Shown here piece by piece: positions 32,861 to 44,912 of a DNA stretch of 64,000 bases. This stretch comes from Seriola aureovittata (taxonomy: Eukaryota; Chordata; Actinopteri; Carangiformes; Carangidae). The notes under the pieces were generated by a model. That model did no database searches, was not told the DNA's origin, and was given only the letters and a program-made list of their open reading frames with translations. Position numbers and translations under genes: made by a program. The stretch is from positions 1,756,901 to 1,820,900 of the forward strand of contig NC_079364.1 in the NCBI RefSeq assembly GCF_021018895.1, given 5' to 3'. Position 1 is the first letter of the stretch; every line of letters begins with the position of its first letter.

Positions 32861-33562
32861 TGGTTGCTGCCTTGCCTGAGGTTTTCTGTGTTAATTACTT
32901 TACACAGAGAGTTGAATTAACCATCTCAGAGCTCAGTTATACGACACAAAACAACCACAATGCAATGCAACATCTCCATAAAAAGACAGAAAACGACAGT
33001 TGTGTCGCTTGTCATTGTTTTGTGTCTCAGTCTGGGGGTTCAGTGCAGGGGGGGGGGGGGGGGGGGGGTCGGGGGCCTTTTACCCTTTTCCCTTATAATC
33101 CGTCCATTTTTCCAATTTATTCCCCAGATTGTAGAAGACAGATCCAAAACATGTAACATAAATTATCACATCATTAATCACTATTTTATATGAGATCAGT
33201 GGATATTTACACTACAGTTCTATATATCATTTTAGCATCTTCCAGGTCCTGGAATTGATTAATAATTGAGGGTTTTCACGATCAATCACTGACTTTTGGG
33301 CTGAGAAGTTTTTTGGAACTGTACGACCAACCTGATTTAATCCACCTAGGAAGATCTGGAAATGAAATTTCCCTGCAGCGAGTAGGTTATTAAATGTGTC
33401 ATGTGTTTGTATTTTATTACTCACATCACTGAGGACTTTAAAAACATGAGCAGCGTCCTGTGCTAACCCGCTAACCACGATTATTAGATTTGTTTTAACA
33501 AAGCTGTTTACAAGCCAGACAAATGGCACAGACTTGGACATGAGGCATTATGGGAACATGAA
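32861..33562. other. Gene-free interval
   Basis: A minus frame of 104 codons at 33227-33541 has no recognised domain. Contains the G21 run. Confidence 0.4.
33048..33068. repeat. Homopolymer G21
   Basis: Uninterrupted run of G. Confidence 0.95.

Positions 33563-33591
<29 letters not shown>
33563..33591. repeat. (GT)n microsatellite, about 14 units
   Basis: Uninterrupted GT dinucleotides. Confidence 0.97.
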
Positions 33592-33593
<2 letters not shown>

Positions 33594-33709
33594 ATGTCTC
33601 AATCAGTGCCCATATTAACTGAGTGTGTTTTAATGATCTCTAATTGGGAAAGAAGCTCATCAGAATGAGATCAGACACCAATCGAATATGAAATAAATCC
33701 AATACTGAG

Positions 33710-33711
<2 letters not shown>

Positions 33712-33745
<34 letters not shown>
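33712..33745. repeat. (AC)n microsatellite, 17 units
   Basis: Uninterrupted CA dinucleotides. Confidence 0.97.
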
Positions 33746-33747
<2 letters not shown>

Positions 33748-36568
33748 AAGTCACAGAGGGAGATCAGGCTCCTCAGGAGAAACACAACGAGCTGTAATGG
33801 GTCCGGCCCGCCTCCTCTGACAGACACGAGGAGGATTAAATCGTGTGAGTGACGGCTGAGCGTCCGGGAGGACGGAGACGAGACGGACACGTCTGCTTTG
33901 ATCCTGAATGACACGACGTCACTGAGTCACATAACAGAGAGTACAAAGAGGACGAAGCTGCAAACAGCAATGAATATTCATGAGCAGAAAGGTTCAAATA
34001 CACAGAATATACATCACAACACAAAGTCATGAGAAGTGACGAAAGGGAGGAACTGAAATGATTTATTTTCTCAGTCATACGGAGAAAAAAACGGGAGAGG
34101 AAGTGAAACAGAATCTTATCTGAGAGATTATGATGTCTTAGTTATAAAGTAAATAGAGTGTAAATGGTGAAGCCAACAGAAGCAAACGCTCCCAAATATC
34201 ACGTTGTCTTTAGAGCGTCTTAACTAACTGAATCTGGGCGCTGTTACAGCCAATCAGAGTGTCTGATTCAGAGGCTTGGCTGTCAGTTGTATACTGATTG
34301 TAAACTCAAACTCAACAGGAGCAGTAATGTTTTATTCTGATCTCAAAGTGAAGAGAAGTTGGTCTGAGTTTATTGTAGAGACAGGAAACCGGTCTGACCA
34401 GTCGGGCGCAGCAGATTCTGCTCCAGAGAATGAGCACAACTCCTGATCAGATAAAGATAGAAACTTCAAATCACCTCTAGAACAACTCAAACAAATGTGT
34501 TGAAGTTTTCTTTTAGTTATTATGGTTTACAGTGTTTTATCTATAAAATATGGAAGAATTCAAGGTCCGTTTTTTGGGTTTTTTTTTTCGTTTAATGGGC
34601 TGTTATCCTCTATTAAACTGTACAGAAGTCTTTATTGAGTGACATATATAATTAGCATTAACATTAATGACGTGTAGCACCTGGTGAAACTTTCAAAAAT
34701 TTTATAAGGCAAGAAAAAAGTTGTTAAAATGAAAGAGTCTAGATAAACGAGAACCTCACAATCAAAAAGGACGGAGCTTTGTGGCATCTCTGGCCTTCTG
34801 TACATTTTCATGTTCATAATTGAACCAATCATGTCTGATAGCAGGAACAGCACAGCCAAAGAATAACCTCTTTATCATTGGATATTGTAAATCAATGATC
34901 ACAAAGGCAGCCAGTCAACCAGGACACACTATCAGCTCAACACCAGCTACAATTTATTGAATTTGTCTTCATAATGTCTGACTTCATTCCCCGAGCGCTT
35001 CACCTCGGGGGCTGAGGGAGAAACGAGGGACCGAGCCGTGACAGGTCGAAGGTCATCGCGGTCATTACACCTCCCTCGCCTCGGCCCGGCTCTGACCGCA
35101 ACAAAAACATTTCACCGCGATCACCGCTCCAGTTCAACTCCACTGATCTGAGACCGGTGTCGTGTTCGTTTAAGTTCAAGTTTGTTTGTATAAAACAAGA
35201 TCAAAGTTCATCACAGTGAGAGAACGATGGAGAATAGATTATGTAATAATCTTAATCTTATTGTTAAAAGATTGAAGACCTCAGTTCAGCAGGTCACTTT
35301 AGGTCTGCAGATGTTTAATGTTTAATGTTTATACTTAAAACAAGTTGCACCAACACTTTTCTTTATATTTGGGGAGGAGGCAGGTTTTTTTTGTCCACTG
35401 GAACATCTAAATAAAACATTAACAATGCTGAGGTCTTGCTTTTTTTATCAATTAATTTAATAATTAATTGATGGTTTTTAATTTATAGAATACAGCCCCT
35501 TACTGCCTGTTTCTCGTGCTGCAGTAGAATCAGAGAGAGTAATAGAGTCTAAATGTCAATGCAGTAACTAAACTTGGTGAGGATTAAAGAAAGGAAGAAG
35601 AAAAATGTGGAGAACGATCGTGGTCATGGTACAACGTCGTTAGGAAACAGGAAACCGCGGTCGGATGTTCTGGCGACCCAAACATCCACCTGACTCTCTC
35701 CTTTGCTCCTGTCATAATTACTTCAGCTATTAGAGACATGAAACATAGAAATTAAAGAAAAAGGTTTGTGCATGTTCTGCCCAGTGGCTTTATAATGAAA
35801 CTTTATTTAGGAAACTTGAATGTCACAGTGGAGATCCAACCATTTTTATTTGGATATACTGAATATACTGGACATACTGTATACTGCCTCTGGTTTTGGA
35901 TACTTAATAGTGAGATAATTAATTCATGACTTTATATTTCCCCTGTTGAGGAGAGTTTTCTTCTCTCTGATGTCTGAATCTGCTGCTCTTTAGAAATGAG
36001 GTTTTATAAGCAGAACGAATGAGTCATGAATTTTGATCCGTTCCTATGAAACTGACTCCTCTGACATTTTATAAAACAGTTTGATTTATCACCATCTGGA
36101 CCAGCTAAATGACATTAAATCACTGCTGTTAATGAATCAATATGTTGACACTCTGAAAGGAACTATTGATTATCGGCTACAACGAACCATTATTTACATT
36201 ATTAACTGATATACTGTATAACCGCTCATGGCGTGCTCAATAAAATGTCAGAATAATAAATAACAAACTTCCATGACTAATTACCAGAGTTTAACTATCT
36301 CTATGAAACAGAAAGAAGCAATGAAAACTTTGCAGTTGACTGGTTACAATTGTTCTAACGCGATGCTGCTACTTTTACTTATACAACTAGTTTTTCAGGC
36401 TGTGGCTCTAAGTGACCACTGCACCATCAGTGAGGAGCGCACAGTTAAATGGAGAGAGACGATCATTAATTCAAAGAGACAGATCAGGGAAAAAAAAAAG
36501 TTTTTAAAGTCAAGTCATCCACTGGAAACTTCTTAGCGCTTTAAATGTGCTCCTTCACTTATTCAGGA
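33746..36568. other. Gene-free interval
   Basis: No exon. A diverged fragment of family F may lie at 35605-35740 (TGGTCATGG, CTTTGCTCCTGTCATAATTA). Segment 34980-35155 is GC-rich and unique-looking, with GAAGGTCATCGCGGTCATTA; it is a candidate conserved non-coding element. ATTAATT words at 35448-35472 and 36165-36200 recall family G. Confidence 0.35.

Positions 36569-36600
<32 letters not shown>
36569..36600. repeat. (CA)n microsatellite, 16 units
   Basis: Uninterrupted CA dinucleotides. Confidence 0.97.
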
Positions 36601-36602
<2 letters not shown>

Positions 36603-36908
36603 GACTGCTCTGAGCCCTGCATGTTTTTATATTACTGCAACATTAATTCCACTTGTGATGTTATTGCCCAGCAATGGTTTTGTTCAGCAGCAGTCAAACA
36701 TGCAGGAGGAAGAGGAGGAAGAGGAGGGCCTCAGTTTTCTATTTGGATACAGGAATACAATTAATACAAATTCATTTTACTGTAGAAACACGACAGCTGG
36801 CCTCATGGTGGACTGAGTTAATGATCAGATCTCACTGGTGTGAACTCATGAACAGGTTAATCAGCTAAATCAGGTTAAAAAGAGCAACGTACAGAAGGTT
36901 TGTGCAGT

Positions 36909-37160
36909 TACAGCTCCTCCAGTGTAAAGGTCTGTGTCCATGTGTAGTGTGATTATAGATCAGCTCTAGCTTCTATATTAATACTGTGAAAGTATCAAAG
37001 CCTCAGTCCACAGAGAAATGCACACAGCCTGTATTCAGAAACTGAGCCTTAAAACCAGCCGTCAGGACTTCTGGAACTTTGTGATGTCACAACAAAGCAG
37101 TCACCAAGCCCCGCCCACCTGGACCCACCATCCAAACCTTGCAGGATTTGGTTTTTCTCT
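36909..37160 (+). repeat. Interspersed family A, copy 3 (3'-truncated)
   Basis: Near-identical to the first about 250 bases of 3085-3567 and 16255-16753, including the GC box. It breaks off at GGATTTGGTTTTTCTCTGG, so the CCAAT hairpin and AATAAA end are missing. Different, possibly also repetitive, DNA follows (37161-37420). Confidence 0.87.
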
Positions 37161-37849
37161 GGTATTGCAGATACAAATGTTCCCTGTAGCGTTGAATCCT
37201 AATTATCTCGGTGGCCCCTCCCATGAAATTTCCACTTCCATGAAAGACACATCAAACTCTAAATGGCAGGTTTCCACGAATTTTGCATATTCATTGGTCA
37301 GATTTTGATGACCACAACCAGAGAGAACAAAGCTTTTCTTTTAGCTCCACTACAAAAAACCCTCTAAAATCACCCAACTCAGCAGAGTCTCTTTGGTGTG
37401 ATGAGTTGCCATAAGAATCCTCAGAGGACAAACACCAGGACTTAAAACTTCAGTCTTGACAAAGTAAACTGAGCTAACCCTGCTCATAATTCCTGCTTTT
37501 CACCTCCTGGTCAGGTTTTCTTCAGACAGCCTCTGATCCCCCTCAATTACTGGGTGTATTAATACATCGAGCCGAGTGACTCAACGGAGCGTCAGGATGC
37601 TCGGGTCCTGACAGGGAGGAGGGATAGGCTCCCCGCCAGGGCCTGACCGCAACGTGACTCCAGCCGCCCTACTTTCTGGTGCTGGAGAAAAGAGCCGCTC
37701 TGCAGGGGAAGAGAGAGGCTAATTGTCGAGAGAGTCGCTGAAGGAGCAAAACTGAATGAACTCTAATTAGGACACGATTAGGGGCTAACTCTCACAGCTG
37801 TAAAAATCCATTAACCTTTAATCGTACAGTTCATCACACACTTGAGGTT
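37161..37849. other. Gene-free interval
   Basis: 37565-37815 is unique-looking, GC-rich then TAAT-rich (CTAATTAGGACACGATTAG) and is a candidate conserved non-coding element. No exon is supported. Confidence 0.35.
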
Positions 37850-37874
37850 AGTGTGTGTGTGAGAGAGAGAGAGG

Positions 37875-37915
<41 letters not shown>
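37850..37915. repeat. Compound (GT)n(GA)n microsatellite
   Basis: Short GT run then about 54 bases of GA with one GGGG interruption. Confidence 0.95.
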
Positions 37916-37917
<2 letters not shown>

Positions 37918-38289
37918 GAAGCCACTTGGTGTGAAGGAAACATGATGATTGATCAAAACAATGAGGTGTGAGAGCAGAAGCGTAAACAGCTTCTTTGTGA
38001 ACTGGTCAGACTGAATGTGAGTTATACAACACTTGTTAGGAACGCCTAGCTAAAACAGACCTGTGATAAATCCTCCTTCATGAAGCTGAAAATGTTCAGT
38101 TTATATTGAACAGTTGAATGTTTATGATTAAAAAAAATAGATATATCATTAGACTGTCCAATCCCGGCTCACACTGTGTTACTTTTTATGGCCAATTGGA
38201 GGCAGTAGAACAAGCCGTTAAATCAACATTGACATATTAACCAACATGATCGTCCCATTGGAGTCAAGTGTTTGTGTCGGAAAACAAGC

Positions 38290-38722
38290 ATCAACCTCCA
38301 AGACTGAAAAATGAAGCCAACACTCAAGCGTCGAAAGCTGCAGTTCCTCTAACGACCACTAGAGTCTGGCTCCAACAGTGAGTCAGTCCCCACAGAAATA
38401 AACATGTTTACAGCCTGGTACAAAAACTGTTTTGGTCTCTAGAGCTAATTTCCTCCTTCATGACACCTGTTTATATAACTCACCTGATTACAATATATTA
38501 AGGACGACAGTTATGAATAATTGAGGGCGTGGCCTCTTCGAGTGACAGGTGGGTGAGCGTACGCTTGCCACTAATCAGTGTGCACAAAAGTCTCAGCTCC
38601 ACACACGCCCCTCCTCTTTCACCATTTTTGGATTAGCTGGGAGTTTTGGGGCGGAGTCAGGCACTGCCAAGATGGCAACAGTAGAGCAGCTCACTCTGAG
38701 CTTCAAAACTGCTCGAAACTTT
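38290..38722 (+). repeat. Interspersed family B, copy 2
   Basis: Same family and orientation as 7359-7855. It lacks the ACTCCCATGTTAAAATGTCC block present in copies 1 and 3 (internal deletion at about 38393) but keeps GGGCGTGGCCTCTT, GGGCGGAGTCAGGCACTGCC and AAGATGGC. Confidence 0.85.
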
Positions 38723-38744
38723 GCAGAGAAAAACACATCTTCAA

Positions 38745-38965
38745 ACTGTCTTTTGTTTGATCAAAAGTTCAAATACACCAAAAAAGTCTTTACAAAATAT
38801 GTGACAAAGAAAAGTAGGAAATCCTCCCATCTGAAACAAAATATTTGCCATAGTTTAATTTTTTTTTTGTTTGAAAAATGACTGAAACAATTAGTGAATT
38901 ATGAAAACGGTTGACGATTATTTTCCAAATGATCAACTAACGGTTTCACGTCTAGAGTCTGCTGT
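38745..38965. repeat. Interspersed family G remnant
   Basis: Shares the family vocabulary: AAAAATGACTGAAACAATTAG, ACGGTTGACGATTATTTTCC, GATCAACTAACGG. Directly abuts family B copy 2. Confidence 0.5.
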
Positions 38966-40007
38966 TGGTGCTGGGCAGGTAAAGCACAGTGCGTTTATCA
39001 GAGGTTGTTTGACTAAAACTGCTGCTGCTGGAGACGCTGAGGCTGATGCAGACAGTAAATGTACAGAAACCAAAACTAGGAGTTGGTGTCAGTTCTCTTT
39101 GGGTTCATCTCTACAACTGACATCTTTCACACTGATCTAATTTAATTTGTTGTTGATATAATGTTTAGCTAAAATTCTGTCTGAATGTAATGAAATAATA
39201 ATCTGCACTCGATGTTTGACGTTTTCCACTTGACACTCTCTGAATCAGCCATTATCTCATACTCCGCTCTTTACCTCCTCCTCTCTATACGTTCACTTGT
39301 TTACTCTGAGACGATGTCGACTCTCTGTCCACATTGATGCACAATTTTCTGGAAGATTAACTTTGTTCCTTCAGTTTGATTATCTGACGAGCTTTGCACT
39401 AAGTTGTGATAATGATAAAGCAGATGACTCTGCTACATCCTCTTATTTCATTTTATACATCAACCTGACACTAAACTAAACAACTAAATGTTGGATAGTT
39501 GATGTACTTATCAGTAAATATAGATGTAATGTCATTAATAAACATAGTCACCTTTAATATGGTTCAACATTAAAGCTACTTTCAACTAAACAAGAAGAGA
39601 CGTCAGCGCCTGTAGATGAGTCATCGGGCCTTCGGCTCGATCAGTAACAAGATGCGTCATCCGTCCAACTTTCCGCAGCAATGGCCTTTTAAAGTTTAAA
39701 ATGTTGGTTTTTAATTACATCAGCAGCCTCTGGCTGGTTAATGACACGTTTTTAAATACCAGAAGAAGGTGAAAACAGTTGTTGTTGACACCCGACGCCT
39801 GATGCCGTGTTTGTGTTACGAAGTTTGACCTTTAATAAAAGGCGTTCCCACGAGGCCGCACTAATGACGGCACACTGACATGTGATGACAGATGGATGTT
39901 ATCTCTATCATCCCTGCTTCTGTCATGTCACGTGTCCAGACCATGACCCCCTCACCCCCCTACCCCCACCCCCAAATATTTAGTACTTCCTATAATTAAG
40001 GATCTGG
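38966..40007. other. Gene-free interval
   Basis: Nothing assigned. A C-rich stretch lies near 39947-39973. Confidence 0.45.
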
Positions 40008-40410
40008 GGCCAGTTGCACAAAACACCTTAAGTTTAGATTTTCCTTAAAGTGAGTTAAGGTTTCCTTAAAACCTTCACTTAAGTGTTTAATGTGTTTATA
40101 CTTAAGGAATCACTTAAAGTCAGTCAAAGCGCTCTGAACTCCATCTTAGCTGCAACATGGCCGAGTTTAAATGAAGGAAATTAAACACACCCCTGTAGGA
40201 TAATGATGATGATGATGATGATGATGTTCCACGACCTGGAAATTTTAAAATGTAAAATCTCTTTCACTGCTGCAAAAGCCTTAACTTCTTTCCTTAACTC
40301 AGGAAACCTTTTAAGAGATTTTCTGCACCACCCTTTAGTATCTCCCTCAGCTGAGGAGAAATTAAACATAAAGTTCATACTTGAGTAGAAAACTCCTTCC
40401 TACCTCAAGG
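40008..40410 (+). repeat. Interspersed family H, plus copy
   Basis: Starts GGGGCCAGTTGCACAAAACA and is the inverted partner of 43320-43697. Shared words (on one strand) are CTTAAG/TTAAGG clusters, TCTTAGCTGCAACATG, ATCTCTTTCACTGCTGCAAA and TCCCTCAGCTGAGGAGAAAT. It has the look of a non-autonomous DNA transposon with a palindromic internal part. A (GAT)n run at 40203-40226 sits inside. Confidence 0.75.
40203..40226. repeat. (GAT)n microsatellite, 8 units
   Basis: Uninterrupted GAT units inside the family H copy. The inverted copy has only a short ATCATCATC here, so the tract expanded after insertion or shrank there. Confidence 0.95.
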
Positions 40411-40599
40411 TGGTCAGGAGCAAATATCAATAATGATTTAAGGGAAACGGAGCGACAGCAATTTCTGAGTGGACTCTTCCAAAGATTGTTTGTGAGTGAA
40501 GACGCATCACTCAGTAACATGTCTCTCTGAACACCAAGGACCTGTGTCTTTGTAGTTCAACAGAGTGGAGACATGATCAGCTGATCACAGAGTCCCACA

Positions 40600-40930
40600 G
40601 AGTCAAATCTATATCCTCAGCTCATTAGCCCCACAGTTCTTGATCAGGAGCTCCAGGATCTGGATCAAGTGGTTTATGAAGAATCAATCGATATCGATCA
40701 ATGATCAATATTACAGATCTTTTGCTGCTCAGCTTATGTTCATGCTGGATCTAAAGGTTGAATTAGCTTTCATTAGTGTTAATGTTGAGCCTGATAATCA
40801 CAAAGAAAACGAGGGAGAGCTTGTTGGTCCCAGTGCCTTGCTCGAGGATCTCCTTGTTGAATCTTTCCTTGCAGGGAAAACTGAAACCATTTATCTGAAC
40901 TACTGACGTTAAAAGTGATTTTTTTTTTTT
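40600..40930 (-). repeat. Interspersed family I, copy 2 (inverted to 14880)
   Basis: Reverse complement matches 14880-15085: GGAGCTCCAGGATCTGGATC, AAGTGGTTTATGAAGAATCA, AGATCTTTTGCTGCTCAGCT. Extends further than copy 1 through AGTGCCTTGCTCGAGG to a poly(T) at 40919-40932. Confidence 0.65.
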
Positions 40931-43024
40931 TTGTGATTTTGGTGAACTGGTCCTTTAATGTGTCAACTGCTCAGTCAGCAGAAAAAACTTGGGTCTAAGT
41001 TTCCATGTTTGTCTCCATTTCTTTTCTCCTGCTGTTTGGAGGTGAGGCGGTGCGGAGGAGGCGCTGATGTGTCTGACACCAACACCTCCATATTTGCAGG
41101 AGTTTGACGACGACTCTTCCTTTAGCTGGCTGAAAATTCTGCTTGCAGAGCACATTCGGGGAAAGTACAGGAAGTTATTTTTTTCTAATTTAGTGTTAAA
41201 TTCAATCTTCCACAGCAGCGCTGAGGCAGTAATGACGGCGGTGATGCACTGTGTACCTGTGTGGTCTGAGGCCACCGAGGCTAAATGACAAACAGATGCC
41301 AGTTAATGAGCTGAGGGTGACGGGGCTTCAGCTTCTCACACTGCAGATCGCTAGACGGATAGAGACAGTGAAAATAAAAAGGTGTTTTCAAATCCAGCAA
41401 ATATTAGTGTGAGCAACGTCGTATTTAGAAATAATTTACTGTTGTTTACTGTCCTTCACCCTCAGACAAAGGGCGAGGGAAGGTCTTATCTCGAAGGCTT
41501 AGTTCAAGATAAAGAGTCCACAGCTCTGTGAAGCTGTTTTCACAGCTTTTTATAACACATATCTATACATGGTGTATATTCAGTGACAATCAGCTGGTCG
41601 GAGTGTGTGTCTGCAAACACCAGTTATATGTCGTTATATACCTGAAACTAAGGCAGGGCAAATTAAATTTAATATGAATTTAATACTACAAATAATGAAA
41701 ATATAAGTTATCATTAATACATTAACGGGGAAATAAGACAAATATCATCTTGACATCGGAAAGACGGGAGCAATCGCCGAGCGCTCTGATGATCGTCGAT
41801 CGCCGACATCATCGTCCCTATTTGTACGACAGATGAAAGTTGAAGTCCAGTGATTGTTTTTGTGGTGAAATAAATAATAAAAATAAAATGAATGTAAAAA
41901 ATAAATGTAAACATGGTGGTCACATGCTAACAAGCATGCAATGACAACGTTAACTTAAAGATGGAGAGCGGGGCCAGCACCAGGTAAATCACCTGTAACG
42001 ATGGACTTTATGTGAACCAGCTCGTTGGTCCAAGCTGAAGAGGGAAGCAGCTACGATGGAGACACTGAAGAAGCATCCGAGAAGAAAAGTGTCTGATGCT
42101 CCAGATAAAAAAAACAAAAGGAAAAACTTTGCATTCAGAGGAAAGATTACAGTCTAAAAAAAGAAAGTGACAACAGCGAGGACTAACATGGATTACCTCG
42201 TTGGAGAACGCTGAGTGAGACGGACTTGTCTCCTTAACTGCTGGAAGCAGTATAGTTCATCCTCAGAGGAACATGAATGTCTGAACCAAACTTCATGATA
42301 ATCCATCCTATAGCTGTCAAGATATTTCATAAATAAATATTTCAACCTGCTGATGACTCTGGATGAAGAGTCAGGGACTGTTAAAGACATTAGGGCTCAT
42401 CCTCTGGGGAACCTGATTTCATGGTAATTATATACAGCTGTCCCGATCTTGGACCAAACTGGTGTACTGACAGATTTAGACATCTCCACACTCGTGTTAT
42501 TATAGCGGCTAAAAACAGGTTGATCTCCTTTCCCACGACTGGTATCTGGCCGTGCAGATAGTTGTGGTTCTATGTGACAAGGTTTTGAGATATCTGCTGC
42601 CTCCGTCCAATAAAACGGACATGGATGATTTTATTTTTATTATCTTTGCTCATGTATTTATTGTGCCACTCAAACTGACTGTATGTGATTGTCAGAGTCG
42701 CAGCAGCTCATCACACGATGCTTTTCCTGACTTACAGTAACAACGAGCAGCTGAAGAAGCTCAGATTGAAATGTCATATTCTGGCGTTACTCGTCAAACG
42801 GGCTCGGATCGCTCCAAACACACCCACCGACCCTGCACTGCGCTTCCCTCCGAGCACCGGGAGGCTCAGACCGAGGCCGTGCTGACCCCCTAATAACAGG
42901 CTTCACCTCCTAAAGCTCTCCATTACAGACAGATGAGAGGCTGGATGATGCTGCTGGCAGCTGGGCTCAACATTCCTGCCTTCATCCCTCCGATATGACG
43001 GGCTGGAAACACAAACACGAGCAC

Positions 43025-43026
<2 letters not shown>
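40931..43026. other. Gene-free interval
   Basis: Fragments of the CATCCTCTGGGGA family lie at about 42253-42330 (TTCATCCTCAGAGGAACATG) and 42394-42440. A very weak exon-like segment is noted at 41099-41163. Frames elsewhere have no domain. Confidence 0.4.
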
Positions 43027-43092
<66 letters not shown>

Positions 43093-43132
43093 TGAGTGAG
43101 TGAGTGAGTGAGAGAGAGAGAGAGAGAGAGAG
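43027..43132. repeat. Compound (TG)n(AGTG)n(GA)n microsatellite
   Basis: About 63 bases TG, then six AGTG units, then about 20 bases of GA: three contiguous blocks with stepwise change of unit. Confidence 0.97.
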
Positions 43133-43319
43133 TCGTGCCTCTCCCTGTTCTCTGTGAAAGACACTAAACACCACCTGTTGGAGAGACTGAAGCAGTGCAG
43201 CAACTGGTGACTTCTGAGGATGAACACACCCCCTGAACGACACCTCTACACCCCCCCACCCCCCCAATACAGCAGGAAAGAGCAGAAGAAGACACTGAGA
43301 CACATCCATCAACAGGCGA

Positions 43320-43697
43320 TTTAGGGTGTTTTATAAAACACCTAAAGTTTTCTGCTTAAGTTGCTTAAGGTTTAATTTCTCCTTAGCTGAGGGAGTTACT
43401 TAAGGGTGCTGCACAAAATATCTTAAAAAGGTTTCCTTAGTTAAGGAAAAAAGTTTGCAGCAGTGAAAGAGATTTTACAGCGGTAAAACTCTCCTTCATC
43501 GTTAAGGGTTTCTCCCAGTCGTGGAACGTCATCATCATCTTCCTGGGATGCGTTCACTGTCTTCATTTAAACTCGGGCATGTTGCAGCTAAGATAGAGTC
43601 AGATGTACCTTTAGTTTTTGTCTTTACTTTGGTTGCTAAAGGTCTTAACTCAGACTCTGACTCAGGTGTTAGAGTGTTTTGTGCAACTGGCCCCACA
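43320..43697 (-). repeat. Interspersed family H, minus copy
   Basis: Inverted partner of 40008-40410; its right end reads TGTTTTGTGCAACTGGCCCC, the exact complement of the left end of the other copy. The left end near 43327-43350 contains GTTTTATAAAACACC. Confidence 0.75.
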
Positions 43698-44564
43698 TTT
43701 ACAAACTATCCTACAAAATGATACGATCATACAACACATAAGTAAGTTGTGTTATTTTCTCAGAGTCATGATTAATTACATAAATTATGTTGTTTAAGGT
43801 ACAGTATGTATGGATGCTAGAAGGACTCTTTGTGACATTTCTCTGCCAGAGATTACGAGCTACAAGCTGATGGTCAAGACCAGGGTCCGAGAAAGTCCTC
43901 ACTTCTCTGACTAACAGTAATTCACAAAGCCACCTAGCGCTAAAAGTAGCACCTAAGTCTGGGAGAAGTTAGGCAACGCTGCGCTACTTGGCAAAAGAGA
44001 AAATACAACCTCACAAACACTCACTAAACCAGATGATTTTCACTTTGTCTGTCTGGAATCTGATTCATCAACATGGATTAAAACACGTTTTCACCCAACA
44101 ATGTAGTAAAATATATATTTCATTGATTATATATTTGTTTTGGATGAAGAAATATTGTAAATAATGAGATACTGTGTTGAAATGTTTTGATGGTATCACA
44201 CTGTCATTAACACACAATAAAACACAAATACCAGCAGTGACCAGACACCATGACTGTGACAGCAGCTGATCCCTGAGCTGTGTGCGAGAACTCATTTCTC
44301 TGTGTGACCACTAAACTGTTGAGTGGAACAGTGTGTGAACCGTCCCCATCTCTGATTTGAATGGACACCTGCCAACCAATCGGAGGCGAGTATTTTCTGC
44401 AGTAATGGTATAACCTTGAATTACCATCAAACCTCGACAGAAACCCGGGAAAAACACAAAAAAAAAACGGGCAAGTTGGCAGCTGCAGGAAACGATCAAT
44501 ATGACTCTCGATCAGCCCTGCTGGGAATAAAATAACGGCTGCCAGACCGAGCACAACAGGTGAT

Positions 44565-44565
<1 letters not shown>
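43698..44565. other. Gene-free interval
   Basis: Nothing assigned. Frames near its right end read into the CA tracts. Confidence 0.45.

Positions 44566-44596
<31 letters not shown>
44566..44596. repeat. (AC)n microsatellite, about 15 units
   Basis: Uninterrupted CA dinucleotides; first of five tracts within 750 bases. Confidence 0.97.
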
Positions 44597-44601
<5 letters not shown>

Positions 44602-44691
44602 TCACAGTGGCTAAGGATGGAGCAGCAGCTTTGTGAAGCTCTGATGCATCACTTGTTGCAGCTGTTGTATTTGGCAAAAGGAAAAATAAAA

Positions 44692-44692
<1 letters not shown>

Positions 44693-44749
<57 letters not shown>
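44693..44749. repeat. (AC)n microsatellite, about 28 units
   Basis: Uninterrupted CA dinucleotides; the longest tract of the local cluster. Confidence 0.97.
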
Positions 44750-44753
<4 letters not shown>

Positions 44754-44869
44754 GTCAGGGCCGAGGGGTGTTATTTAATGACGGTGTCAGCGGGGTCAGC
44801 GGGCAGATCACCTGAAGGCTTTGACGGAGGATTCCAGCTGACTGTCTGACCTTTATACTCAGCCCCGCA

Positions 44870-44912
<43 letters not shown>

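Noticed and set aside
33227..33541. 104-codon minus frame as an exon
   Set aside because: Reads smoothly but has no splice borders and no family resemblance; left as unassigned.
44207..44746. 179-codon minus frame beginning with Cys-Val repeats
   Set aside because: Starts inside a CA tract and passes through a second one; the remainder has no domain.
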